Shown piece after piece: positions 26,040-34,026 of a stretch of 56,384 bases of DNA (its first letter is position 1; each line of letters opens with the position of its first letter). The stretch is from Phycisphaerae bacterium (GTDB lineage Bacteria; Planctomycetota; Phycisphaerae; Tepidisphaerales; Tepidisphaeraceae). The notes under the pieces are model-generated. The model had not been told where the DNA came from, ran no database searches, and worked only from the letters and a program-made list of their open reading frames with translations. Both the position numbers and the translations under genes were made by a program. The DNA is taken from positions 1 through 56,384 of the forward strand of contig JAICIO010000034.1 of NCBI GenBank assembly GCA_025924315.1, written 5' to 3'.

Positions 26040-26951
26040 ATGCGCAATTCGAAACAGCGGCGGGAGGAGTTGTATGGGTTGATGGGCGATCTGCCGGCGC
26101 GGGATCGGAAGATTTGGGTGCGGAAGGTTTCGGAGGAGGAGCGCGAGGGATATCGGCTCGAGAAGCTCGTGCTGGATTTGAATGGGATTGAGGAAGTGCC
26201 GGCGTATTTTGTTTTCCCGCTAAGCCGCAAATCGGCTCGGGTGCCGGCCGTGCTCTACAACCATGCGCATGGCGGGGATTATCCGTTGGGGAAGGATGAG
26301 TTGCTCAAGAGTCGGAAGATTCTCTTCAGTAAGCCTTATGCGAACGAGCTGACGGAATTGGGTTACGCCGCGCTGTGTATTGATCATTGGGCGTTCGGGG
26401 AGCGGGCGACGCGGAAAGAGACGGAGATCTTTAAGGACATGCTTTGGCATGGCCAGGTGATGTGGGGAATGATGGTATATGACACGCTGCGGGCGATGGA
26501 TTATCTGGTGACGCGCGAGGATGTGGACTCAAGCCGCATCGCGACGCTGGGGCTCTCGATGGGGAGCACGATGGCGTGGTGGGCGGCGGCGCTGGATGAG
26601 CGGATCAAGGTTTGCGTCGATATCTGTTGTCTCACGGATTATCAGGCGCTGATCGATCACAAGTCGCTCGATGCGCATGGCGTGTATTACTACGTGCCGT
26701 CGCTGATGAAGCATTTCACTGCGGCGCAGATCAATGCGTTGATCGCGCCGCGGCCGCATTTGGGACTCGCGGGGAATTTGGATCGGCTAACGCCGACGGA
26801 TGGGCTGGATCGGATCGATGCGGAGTTGAAGAAAGTTTACGCGGAGGCCGGCCATCCGGAGGCGTGGAAGCTGTTTCGTCAAGATGTGCCGCATCAGGAA
26901 ACGCCGGAAATGCGGGCGGAAATTGTGGCGTTTTTGAAGCAGTGGTTGTGA
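26040..26951 (+). CDS. Alpha/beta hydrolase, dienelactone hydrolase/esterase-like
   Basis: 303 residues with no signal peptide. The nucleophile elbow is GLSMGS (about 175-180), the acid candidate is the Asp in AGNLDRLTP, and the histidine is in VPHQETPE near the C-terminus. The oxyanion region probably involves YNHAHGGD. This fits the large alpha/beta hydrolases annotated as acetyl-xylan-esterase or dienelactone-hydrolase-like, with a substrate that cannot be specified. The ATG at 26040 ([11 protein letters not shown]) was chosen because upstream alternatives lie in a hairpin repeat. Confidence 0.87.
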   Translation: MRNSKQRREELYGLMGDLPARDRKIWVRKVSEEEREGYRLEKLVLDLNGIEEVPAYFVFPLSRKSARVPAVLYNHAHGGDYPLGKDELLKSRKILFSKPYANELTELGYAALCIDHWAFGERATRKETEIFKDMLWHGQVMWGMMVYDTLRAMDYLVTREDVDSSRIATLGLSMGSTMAWWAAALDERIKVCVDICCLTDYQALIDHKSLDAHGVYYYVPSLMKHFTAAQINALIAPRPHLGLAGNLDRLTPTDGLDRIDAELKKVYAEAGHPEAWKLFRQDVPHQETPEMRAEIVAFLKQWL

Positions 26952-26960
26952 ACGAAGCGT

Positions 26961-27040
26961 GTCATCCTGAGCGCAGCGTAGGATCTCGGGATCGAGAGGA
27001 GCTCTCAAAATGGAGATCCTTCGCTTCGCTCAGGATGACA
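26961..27040. repeat. GTCATCCTGAGC palindrome, family A, copy 4
   Basis: Intact arms, between the converging hydrolase and RNase E/G genes. As with copy 1, the location between converging genes suggests a bidirectional transcript end. Confidence 0.9.
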
Positions 27041-27061
27041 TTCGCGCGAGGCGCGAGTTTA

Positions 27062-29449
27062 TCAATCGTCGAAATCATCCGGCACTTCGTCGAGGTCGCG
27101 ATAGCTTCGCGGGCGACGGGCGGGTTGGGGTTCGACGGGCTCGTCGTTCACGAGGTGACGATCGGTTGAGCCGGTGCGCGTCACCTCGGGCGGAGGCTCC
27201 GCGGGTGAGCGTTCGGCTTTGACTTCGTCCACTTCGGCATCCACTTCAGCGGGCTCATCCGATGCTTCCGCGGACGGCTCGCCGTTCGCGTTTGTGTTCT
27301 CGCCGTTCTGCTTGCGACGACGATGACGACGTCCACCGCGACGGCGCCGGCGACGCTTGGGCTGACCTTCCTGGTCTGTCGGTTCACCTTCGGCCGACTG
27401 ATTTGCTTCGGCGGAGGGCTCGGCGGATTCTTCGGCGTTCTCCTCGACCTCTTCGGTCGGCTCGACATCTTCGTGCCCCGCTTCGACGTCGGCAGGATGC
27501 TGTCCTTGTTGTTCGTTCGAGGGTGTTTGTTGCTGCTGTCCGCCGCGATTTCGTCCGCGACCGCCACGGCGGCCTCGGCGCCGGCGACGCCGGCCGCCTG
27601 GCTGCTGGTCGCCTTCCGATGCGCCGCGATTCGACCCGGCGTCCTGCGGTTCAACTGCTTCAGCGGCTTCATCCGACTCAACCGCTTCCACCGGTTCTTC
27701 GATCTCTGCGCCCGATTCGTCGGAGTCCTCCGCGGCGTGCGCCTCGGCGACCTCTTCGACATCGAACGCCTCGCTTTCGCGCTCTTCGTGCCGCGGATGG
27801 TCTTGACGGCCCTGCGGTTGAGGCCCGCGACCGCGCTGGTCGCGTTGATCGCGCCGGTTGCGCGTCGGCTGCTGATGTCGTCGCCGCGGATCGTTCACCA
27901 GGTCGCCCGGCAGCATGCCGAGCTCCTGCAGATACACCGATCCATCGCGCGAATCGAACAGCTCGAGCTTCATCTCGTCGAGGCCGAGATGCGGATCCAT
28001 TTTGACGATGATCCGCTTCTTGGTTTCCGCTTCGAGCCGCGAAAGCTGGCTGCGTTTCTTGTTGAGCAGATAGAAACTGACGTCCGGGCAAACGCTGAGT
28101 TCCACACGCGCGACCTTCAGGTCATGCACCGCGATCGCGAGGCGTCGCATCACGTCGAGGCTCATGCTCTCCGGCGTTTTCACAAGCCCGCTGCCTTTGC
28201 AGTGCGGGCAATCGAAATAGATCGATCGCTTGAGGCTCGGGCGCATGCGCTGGCGGGTGAGTTCGATGATGCCGAATTGGCTCATCGGAAGGACTTTGGT
28301 CTTTGCGCGGTCCTTCTTGAAGTTGTCGTTCATCTTCTTCCACAGCTCGCGGCGGTGCCGGTCGTAGCGGAGATCGATGAAGTCGCAGATGATCACGCCG
28401 CCGAGGTCGCGCAGCTTCAGCTGCCGCGGGATTTCGTCGGCGGCCTCCATGTCGGTCTTGAAGGCGGTCATTTCCGCGTCGCTGTGATCGCGGAACTTTC
28501 CGCTGTTCACGTCGATCGCGACGATCGCTTCGGTCGAGTCGATCACCAGCGACCCACCCGATGGCAGCGGCACGTGCCGCGAGTACATCTGCTCGAGTTC
28601 GCGCTCGATGTCGTATTTGTGAAAGAGTGGAATCGGGTCTTCATACAGGTCGACCTTGTTCTTCGTTCGCGGCATCGCGATCTTGAAGAACTCCTTGATC
28701 CGCTTCGCGACGTCCTTGTTGTCGACGATGATGCGATCCACGTCGCTCGTGAACACGTCGCGCACGGTGCGCGTGACGAGATCGCCTTCGGTGTAGAGCT
28801 CGACGGGCGCCGGTTCCTTGCGCTTCTTCTCAATGTTCAGCCACAGGCGCGTCAGGTACGTCAGGTCGCGCTGGATTTCGGTCTTGGTCTTGCCGACCCC
28901 CGCGGTGCGAATGATGAAGCCGACTTCGTCGATCGGCTTGAGCGAGTCGAGAATTCCGCGGAGACGTTTGCGTTCGGCGTCGTCTTCGATTTTGCGGCTG
29001 ATGCCGAACTTGCTCATGCCCGGCATCATCACGAGGATTCGGCCAGGGATGCTCAGGTAGGTCGTCAGCGTCGGGCCCTTCGTGCCGATGCCTTCCTTGA
29101 TGATCTGTACGATGATCTCATCGCCGCGGCGCAGGCAGCGCTGGATCGGCGGACGATCGCGCCGCGCCATCTTTCGGCCGACGGATTCGTTGTAATCATC
29201 GCCCTTCCGTCCGAAATAACTCGGCATCAAATCCGAGATGTGCAGGAAGCCGTTGCGCCCCAAACCGAAATCGATGAACGCGGCCTGAATGCTCGGTTCG
29301 ACGTTGGTGACGCGGCCCTTGTAAATGTTTCCGACGTGGGAAGTGGAGCTGGTTCGCTCCATGTAGAGTTCGTCGAGCTTGTCCCCATCGAGCAGCGCGA
29401 TCCGGCATTCCTCGCCTTCCGCGACGTTAATCAGCAGTTCTTTTGCCAT
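27062..29449 (-). CDS. rng: Ribonuclease E/G family endoribonuclease
   Basis: 795 residues. An S1 RNA-binding region lies near the N-terminus (HVGNIYKGRVTNVEPSIQ, FIDFGLGRNGFLHISDL). The catalytic metal site is in VAIDVNSGKF and VIICDFIDLR, and a zinc-link-like CPHCKGSG follows. The first ~520 residues match RNase G/E catalytic cores. The remaining ~270 residues are a disordered, highly charged tail: acidic blocks alternating with arginine tracts such as RRRRRGRRGG and PKRRRRRRGGRRHRRRKQ. Tails of this type in RNase E bind RNA or recruit degradosome partners. The ATG at 29449 (MAKELLINV) lies after a heptamer hairpin. It is the last gene of the hpf-pts cluster. It is probably a major mRNA decay/rRNA processing enzyme; E versus G type is not decided. 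Confidence 0.93.
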   Translation of the reverse strand: MAKELLINVAEGEECRIALLDGDKLDELYMERTSSTSHVGNIYKGRVTNVEPSIQAAFIDFGLGRNGFLHISDLMPSYFGRKGDDYNESVGRKMARRDRPPIQRCLRRGDEIIVQIIKEGIGTKGPTLTTYLSIPGRILVMMPGMSKFGISRKIEDDAERKRLRGILDSLKPIDEVGFIIRTAGVGKTKTEIQRDLTYLTRLWLNIEKKRKEPAPVELYTEGDLVTRTVRDVFTSDVDRIIVDNKDVAKRIKEFFKIAMPRTKNKVDLYEDPIPLFHKYDIERELEQMYSRHVPLPSGGSLVIDSTEAIVAIDVNSGKFRDHSDAEMTAFKTDMEAADEIPRQLKLRDLGGVIICDFIDLRYDRHRRELWKKMNDNFKKDRAKTKVLPMSQFGIIELTRQRMRPSLKRSIYFDCPHCKGSGLVKTPESMSLDVMRRLAIAVHDLKVARVELSVCPDVSFYLLNKKRSQLSRLEAETKKRIIVKMDPHLGLDEMKLELFDSRDGSVYLQELGMLPGDLVNDPRRRHQQPTRNRRDQRDQRGRGPQPQGRQDHPRHEERESEAFDVEEVAEAHAAEDSDESGAEIEEPVEAVESDEAAEAVEPQDAGSNRGASEGDQQPGGRRRRRRGRRGGRGRNRGGQQQQTPSNEQQGQHPADVEAGHEDVEPTEEVEENAEESAEPSAEANQSAEGEPTDQEGQPKRRRRRRGGRRHRRRKQNGENTNANGEPSAEASDEPAEVDAEVDEVKAERSPAEPPPEVTRTGSTDRHLVNDEPVEPQPARRPRSYRDLDEVPDDFDD

Positions 29450-29454
29450 CAGAT

Positions 29455-29535
29455 GCTTGTTGCAGGTTGCTGGTTGCGTGTTGGTGGGAGAGCAGTGACG
29501 CCCTGCGACCAGCAACAAGCAACCAGCAACCCGCA
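29455..29535. repeat. Heptamer hairpin, GCAACCA type
   Basis: The left arm is built of TTGCTGG/TTGCAGG-like heptamers and the right arm of complementary CAGCAAC/AAGCAAC words (AACAAGCAACCAGCAACCC). It fills the gap between ptsI and the RNase E/G gene. Confidence 0.88.
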
Positions 29536-29539
29536 ATTC

Positions 29540-31279
29540 CTAAAATGCCTCGGGGATGATTTTCCGCGTCTCCTCACGCAGGAAATGCATCACCTGTCGT
29601 TCGCTGTCAAAGCTCATCACCTTCCGCGCAACGTTGCGCGCATGTTCAGTGGTGACCGAGCGGATAATCTTTTTCACCTCGGGAATATCGGGGCCGTTCA
29701 TCGAGAACGTGGTCAGGCCCAATCCCAGGAGCAAGAGAGTGTACAATGGTTCGCCCGCCATTTCACCACAGACGCTCACGCTGACGCTGTTTCGCGCTCC
29801 GGCGCGGATGACATCGCGGATCAAGGCCAGGACGGCGGGGTGGGCGGGGCAGAACAATCCAGCCACACGCTCGTTGGTGCGATCCACCGCGAGCGTGTAT
29901 TGAATCAGGTCGTTTGTGCCGATCGAAAAAAAGTTCACTTCCTTCGCAAAATTGTTGGCCATCAGGGCCGCGGACGGCACCTCGATCATGATGCCGATCG
30001 GAATGTCCCGGCGGAAGGGAATACCATCCTCTTCCAGCTCCTCGATCACATCGTTCAGCACCATTTTAGCCTGCCGAAGCTCCATGAGCGTGCTGATCAT
30101 CGGGAACATGATGCGCACATCCCCGAGCACGCTGGACCGCATGATTGCCCGCAATTGGCGCTTGAACATCGGAATGTCGTGCAGGCACATGCGGATCGAA
30201 CGATCGCCGAGGAATGGGTTGCGCTCGGGATTCTGGGCTTTTTCCTGCGTGTATTTGTCGGCTCCGAGATCCAGGGTGCGGATGACCAGCGGCTTGCCCT
30301 GCAGGCGTTCGAGGGCTTCGGCATACGCTGCGTAATGTTCCTCTTCATCCGGCTCGTGATCGGCGGCGAGGTAGAGAAATTCGGTGCGGTACAGACCGAT
30401 GCCTTGCGCGCCACGGATCACCGCGTCATCGATCTCGCCGGGGAATTCGATGTTCGCCTGCAAGCTGACGGCATGGCCGTCGAGCGTCTGAGCGGGGAGA
30501 TCGCGCAGCGTGGCGAGATCGCTCTCGAGCTGTAGCTGCTTTTTCTCGTACTCCCGATGCTCGGTTAGCTGATCTTCGTCCGGATTGACGATCACCATCC
30601 CGCGCGTGCCGTCGATGATGACCTGATCCCCGCCACTGACTTCGGACGTGATATTTCCCAGGCCGACGACGGCGGGAATGCCCATCGCGCGAGCGACGAT
30701 CGCGGTGTGGCTCGTACGCCCGCCGGCGTCGGTGGCGAACCCTTTGACGTGCGAGCGATCGAGCGCCGCGGTCTGGCTCGGCAGAAGATCGTGCGCGATG
30801 ACGATCACGTCTTGCGTTAGATGCGCCAGATCCTGATGCTTCTGTCCGATGAGCGACCGCAGCAACCCTTTTTCGATGTCGTGAATGTCCTTCACGCGCT
30901 CCGAGAGCACGCGGTCGGTCATCGCAAGGAACTTGTTCGCATATCGTCGCATCACCACGCTGGACGCGTACTCTGCGGTCGCATGATTCTTCTCGATTTC
31001 CGCGACGATCTGATTGCGCAGCAATTTGTCGCGCAGGATGCCGATGTGAAAGTCGAAGATTCCGCCGATCTCTTTGCCGTGCTGATTCGTGACGTCGTCG
31101 CGGAGCTTTTGCAGATCGACGATGGTGGCATCTATTGCCCTACTCAAGCGTTCGATTTCGTGCGGGATCGCGTCGGGCGTGATGTTTCGCTTGGGAATGA
31201 CAAGATCTTCGGCATCAATCACGATTGCCGTGCTGATGACGACCCCAGGCGAAACACCGATACCCTTTTTGATCTCCAT
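29540..31279 (-). CDS. ptsI: PTS enzyme I (PEP-protein phosphotransferase)
   Basis: 579 residues, the usual length. It takes phosphate from PEP and passes it to HPr. The active histidine is H191 in GGRTSHTAIVARAMGIP. The PEP-binding barrel has LGADKYTQ, FLGDRSIRMCL, FPMIS, NFFSIGTNDLIQYTLAVDR and the Cys motif SVCGEMAG. The N-terminal HPr-binding helical domain spans about 30-145. No sugar-specific EIIB or EIIC gene is nearby, so with the EIIA-Ntr-like protein this looks like a regulatory phosphorelay. The ATG at 31279 begins MEIKKGIGVSPG. Heptamer hairpins lie on both sides. Confidence 0.96.
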   Translation of the reverse strand: MEIKKGIGVSPGVVISTAIVIDAEDLVIPKRNITPDAIPHEIERLSRAIDATIVDLQKLRDDVTNQHGKEIGGIFDFHIGILRDKLLRNQIVAEIEKNHATAEYASSVVMRRYANKFLAMTDRVLSERVKDIHDIEKGLLRSLIGQKHQDLAHLTQDVIVIAHDLLPSQTAALDRSHVKGFATDAGGRTSHTAIVARAMGIPAVVGLGNITSEVSGGDQVIIDGTRGMVIVNPDEDQLTEHREYEKKQLQLESDLATLRDLPAQTLDGHAVSLQANIEFPGEIDDAVIRGAQGIGLYRTEFLYLAADHEPDEEEHYAAYAEALERLQGKPLVIRTLDLGADKYTQEKAQNPERNPFLGDRSIRMCLHDIPMFKRQLRAIMRSSVLGDVRIMFPMISTLMELRQAKMVLNDVIEELEEDGIPFRRDIPIGIMIEVPSAALMANNFAKEVNFFSIGTNDLIQYTLAVDRTNERVAGLFCPAHPAVLALIRDVIRAGARNSVSVSVCGEMAGEPLYTLLLLGLGLTTFSMNGPDIPEVKKIIRSVTTEHARNVARKVMSFDSERQVMHFLREETRKIIPEAF

Positions 31280-31287
31280 CGTACGCA

Positions 31288-31371
31288 GAAGTCAGGAGCC
31301 AGAAGCCAGGAGCCAGAAGTAAGGCGGTGACCGCGCCCTTCTGGCTTCTGGCTACTGGCTACTGGCTTCTT
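31288..31371. repeat. Heptamer hairpin, GCCAGAA/GCCAGTA type, copy 1
   Basis: The left arm GAGCCAGAAGCCAGGAGCC and the right arm CTTCTGGCTTCTGGCTACTGG are iterated heptamers complementary to each other, around a GC-rich centre. It fills the gap between ptsH and ptsI. A second member is at 39708-39819. Confidence 0.9.
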
Positions 31372-31377
31372 CCATTC

Positions 31378-31659
31378 TCACTCTTCCCCAAACTTCGATT
31401 CAAACAGCTCCGCCAACTGCTTGACCGCCTCATCGGCGTCGTCGCCGTTGGCTTCGATCGTCAGCGGCGTGCCCTGCGTCGCTTCCAGGACGATCATCTG
31501 CATCACGCTCTTACCGTCCGCCTCGACCGGCTCGTCGCCACCCTTGAGCACGCGAACCTCCGACGTGAACTGATTCGCCAAATCTACAAATTGCATCGCC
31601 GGCCGGGCATGCAGACCCATTGTATTGCTCACGACGATTTCTTTCGAAGCCGTAGGCAT
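31378..31659 (-). CDS. ptsH: Phosphocarrier protein HPr
   Basis: 93 residues. The phosphorylated histidine is H17 in MGLHARPA, and the regulatory serine is S51 in DGKSVMQMI, which keeps the HPr-kinase consensus; no hprK gene is visible here. HPr relays phosphate from enzyme I to EIIA domains. The ATG at 31659 gives the standard N-terminus; a longer frame upstream runs into the heptamer hairpin at 31661-31737. Confidence 0.95.
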   Translation of the reverse strand: MPTASKEIVVSNTMGLHARPAMQFVDLANQFTSEVRVLKGGDEPVEADGKSVMQMIVLEATQGTPLTIEANGDDADEAVKQLAELFESKFGEE

Positions 31660-31660
31660 A

Positions 31661-31737
31661 GAACAGTTGTCAGTTTTCAGTTGGCAGTTGTCAGTGCAGG
31701 CCCTACTACCAACTGACAACTGGCAACTGACAACTAC
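31661..31737. repeat. Heptamer hairpin, TTGTCAG type
   Basis: Left arm: four heptamers TTGTCAG-TTTTCAG-TTGGCAG-TTGTCAG. Right arm: complementary AACTGACAACTGGCAACTG words. The short centre is GTGCAGGCCCTACTACC. It fills the gap between ptsN and ptsH and ends at the stop codon of the upstream gene. Confidence 0.9.
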
Positions 31738-32201
31738 TTCCCTTGATCGGCCTCGTCGAGCAGGTCGACAATCGCCTGCTTCGTTTCGCTTTGGCGGAGG
31801 AACTTTCGGAACATGTCTTTCTGAAGGTTGGTGAAGATGATGTTCATCGCCTGCAGATGCTGCTGCGGTTGATTATCCGGCGAAAGCAGCAGCACGATGC
31901 TGTAGACCGGCTGGTGATCCAGCGCCGAAAAATCCACCCCGTTCGCGCTGCGCCCTACCGTGCCGGCCATCTTCTTGATCTTCGGATGCTTGACGTGTGG
32001 AACGGCCACGCCCTTCCCAAACCCGGTCGATCCGTTCTCTTCGCGCTTGATCAGCGCCGCGACGACTTCTTCGATCGCGTCTTGCGGAAGCGCCCCCGCG
32101 GTGGCAAGCGATTGCACCAACTCCTGGATGACGCCGTTGCGCTCGCTCGCCGCCAGATCGGGGACGATTGCCTCTGTCAAAATAAATTCTCTCAACTTCA
32201 T
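31734..32201 (-). CDS. ptsN: PTS EIIA domain protein, PtsN (EIIA-Ntr)-like
   Basis: 155 residues forming a single fructose/nitrogen-type EIIA domain. The phosphorylatable histidine is H69 in KGVAVPHVKHPK. The usual upstream motif is EENGSTGFGKGVAV and the C-terminal LQAMNIIFTNLQKD corresponds to the last helices. It lacks a membrane partner, as in the regulatory nitrogen PTS. Lying next to hpf mirrors the rpoN-hpf-ptsN order of proteobacteria, although rpoN is absent here. The ATG at 32201 (MKLREFILTEAI) gives the family start. Confidence 0.9.
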   Translation of the reverse strand: MKLREFILTEAIVPDLAASERNGVIQELVQSLATAGALPQDAIEEVVAALIKREENGSTGFGKGVAVPHVKHPKIKKMAGTVGRSANGVDFSALDHQPVYSIVLLLSPDNQPQQHLQAMNIIFTNLQKDMFRKFLRQSETKQAIVDLLDEADQGK

Positions 32202-32251
32202 AAGCGTACTCGAACCTTTCTCTGCGTCGCGTCTGCCCGCGCCGCCGGGCA

Positions 32252-32563
32252 TCATTTCTCCACTTCCGGATGTTTCCGATTGCGGATCTTCTTCTTGTGA
32301 TCGCTCAACTGCCGCTCGAGCTTGTCGACGCACTGATCGATGCACGCATACGCGTCGCCTTCGTCATGATGGGCGATGAACATGTTCTTGTGCTCAGCGT
32401 TCACGATCATTTCCACTTTCGTGCGATCCTTCGCCGCGTCCAGGACCACTTCGATCTCCTGAATGCGATCGTAATATTTCGTGAGTTTGTTGGCCTTCTG
32501 TTCAGCGTAGGTCTTAAGCGGCGGTGTGACATCCATGTGGCGAGAAGAGACGACGACGTTCAT
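32252..32563 (-). CDS. hpf: Ribosome hibernation promoting factor (short HPF / YfiA family)
   Basis: 103 residues with the HPF/RaiA fold: opening MNVVVSSRHMDVTPPLKTYAEQ, central TKVEMIVNAEHK, helix GDAYACIDQCVDKLERQL and a basic end (DHKKKIRNRKHP). The length fits a short HPF without the dimerisation domain. It binds the 30S decoding centre in stationary phase. A clear Shine-Dalgarno (GGAAGGAG) precedes the ATG at 32563. It heads the cluster hpf-ptsN-ptsH-ptsI-RNase E/G, whose promoter should be in the gene-free region 32564-33258. A TACAAT -10-like box at 32618-32623 (minus strand) fits, but no good -35 is visible. Confidence 0.95.
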   Translation of the reverse strand: MNVVVSSRHMDVTPPLKTYAEQKANKLTKYYDRIQEIEVVLDAAKDRTKVEMIVNAEHKNMFIAHHDEGDAYACIDQCVDKLERQLSDHKKKIRNRKHPEVEK

Positions 32564-32589
32564 TTGTACTCCTTCCGTACGAACCAATT

Positions 32590-32890
32590 TGACCCCTCGA
32601 CATCATTCGCACGGAACATTGTACAGGAAACCGCTTCCGTAAGCCGCGCCGCAAAATGCATCCAGGCACACGCGATTTGGACACCAGTGGAGTGTAAGGA
32701 CTTGCTCACCCCGCTGCCAGCGAGGTGACTCTGTAGACGCCGTCGCTTACTTCGGCGGTCGACGGCGCCGGGTTGCCTTGATTCGGGTTGGGGCATAGAG
32801 CCCAGCTGATTCCCCAAAATATTCTGAATGCCACCTTTTCCATCCCCCTGCAGCCTTAAACAGGCGAGGAAATCCAAGTCCGAGAAAAAG
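32590..32890 (-). other. Gene-free hpf leader region with RNA-like structure
   Basis: There is no supported gene. Read on the minus strand it contains a perfect stem CGCCGTCG...CGACGGCG with a 14-nt loop (near 32736-32767), and GGGCTCTATGCCCC as a further short hairpin. It lies 5' of hpf and could be an untranslated leader or an independent structured RNA. No known RNA family was recognised. Confidence 0.35.
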
Positions 32891-32957
32891 GAAGTTGCCG
32901 AGCAGGTTTAGGCTGTGCGTGCGCGGGAGTGGTTTGTTCGCGCGCGTTTTTCTCGCC

Positions 32958-33083
32958 CACACGCGCGTGAACGGATCAAAAACGCGCGTGAACGACTCGT
33001 ACACGCGCGTGAATGACTCGTACACGCGCGTGAATGACTCGTACACGCGCGTGAATGACTCGTACACGCGCGTGAATGACCCG
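32958..33083. repeat. Six 21-bp tandem units with phased CACGCGCGTG palindromes
   Basis: Six consecutive 21-bp units, the inner four nearly identical, each containing the self-complementary 10-mer CACGCGCGTG (AACGCGCGTG in unit 2) followed by AATGACTCGTA or a variant. Spacing of exactly 21 bp puts all palindrome centres on one face of the helix. The array lies in the gene-free space between hpf (minus) and the SLBB protein gene (plus). Because 21 is divisible by three it is open in several frames, but no coding signal supports translation. Confidence 0.92.
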
Positions 33084-33258
33084 TAATCGCGCCCGATTTC
33101 CGCAACACCATCGCCGTTTCGGTCATCGCAGAACATTTGCACAACTCCCCCCGCTCGCGGCATAATCGCGGGGACCGGATGGGGCTTTCACCAAATGGGG
33201 CCGGATGATTGGGCGATTGTGTCCTGCCTCGTTTGGTTCACCCGCGCGAGGAGGCCAC

Positions 33259-34026
33259 ATGGGTCTATTACGGATAACCATTAAGTCCACTGCCGTGGGA
33301 CTGCTTCTGCTGTTCTGCCCGCTGCCCGAATTGTCGTACCTCAATCCCATGGCGCGTGCAGCTGTTCCGACGACATCATCCACAACTCAGCCCACACAAG
33401 GATCAGAGGCTCGTTCGGCATTCAGTTATTACGTGACGGGACACGTTCGGCGAAGCGGCGTGTTTGAGGCGAAACACGCAATGACGCTGAAAGACGCGAT
33501 CAAGCGCGCTGGCATTGAGCCTGGCAGATGGTACGTGCACACAGCAAGGATGAGCGGAAACGGAAAAGGGACGATTTCGTATGAAGTGTGGCTTCAGGAG
33601 GTCATGAAGCCAGGCTCGCCGAAAAACGAAGAAGTACTCCCAGAGGATGAGATTTATGTGACTGAGAACCCCTTTCCACGAACACCGGCGATTCTGCGCA
33701 GGGTACATATCACGGGTGACGCGCCGACCACCGGGGACATCAAGCTCGAAAATGAAACGTCGCTCACCGCGCGTCGGGCAGCCCTCGAAGTTGCCGGCGT
33801 GCAAGAGTCAGAGGCAGCGCTCTGGAATATCGTAATTCAGGAGAAGACAGCAGACGGCGGACACCTACGGATCGATCGAGCGCTGAAAGATATCATTAGC
33901 GGCGAGCTCAGCGATGTGTCCCTCCAGCCGGACGATGTAGTGGAGATTCGCAAATTGCCGACCACGCGGGAGGCCGAGGTGAAATCTGATCCTAAGGCAC
34001 CTCAAACGAATGATCATCACCACTGA
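33259..34026 (+). CDS. Exported SLBB-domain protein
   Basis: 255 residues with an N-terminal signal/anchor (TAVGLLLLFCPLPELSYL) and a TTSSTTQPTQ linker. Two SLBB-like beta-grasp units follow: FSYYVTGHVRRSGVFEAKH...TLKDAIKRAGI, and ILRRVHITGDAPTTGDIKLEN...TARRAALEVAGV. Each is followed by a strand ending in an EDEIYV or PDDVVEI motif, as in polysaccharide export (Wza-type) proteins. The usual Poly_export N-domain is absent, so a direct export-channel role is doubtful. GAGGAGG lies 5 nt before the ATG. The stop overlaps the next gene by 17 nt. Confidence 0.78.
   Translation: MGLLRITIKSTAVGLLLLFCPLPELSYLNPMARAAVPTTSSTTQPTQGSEARSAFSYYVTGHVRRSGVFEAKHAMTLKDAIKRAGIEPGRWYVHTARMSGNGKGTISYEVWLQEVMKPGSPKNEEVLPEDEIYVTENPFPRTPAILRRVHITGDAPTTGDIKLENETSLTARRAALEVAGVQESEAALWNIVIQEKTADGGHLRIDRALKDIISGELSDVSLQPDDVVEIRKLPTTREAEVKSDPKAPQTNDHHH

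Noticed and set aside
27323-30535. A 1070-residue open frame on the plus strand over RNase E/G and ptsI
   Set aside because: Antisense to two strongly supported genes; its composition (R, A, V, D rich, no family motifs) is that of a GC-rich shadow frame.
32855-32890. RNase P RNA-like words (GAGGAAATCC, AAGTCCGA)
   Set aside because: Only a short chance match; other conserved RNase P segments and the overall length are missing.
32958-33083. CRISPR array
   Set aside because: Units are 21-bp direct tandem repeats without spacers, and no cas gene is nearby.
32747-33163. A 138-residue minus-strand protein with SFTRVYE repeats
   Set aside because: The repeats are the 21-bp DNA array, which is open in many frames on both strands; no ribosome-binding site or family supports translation.
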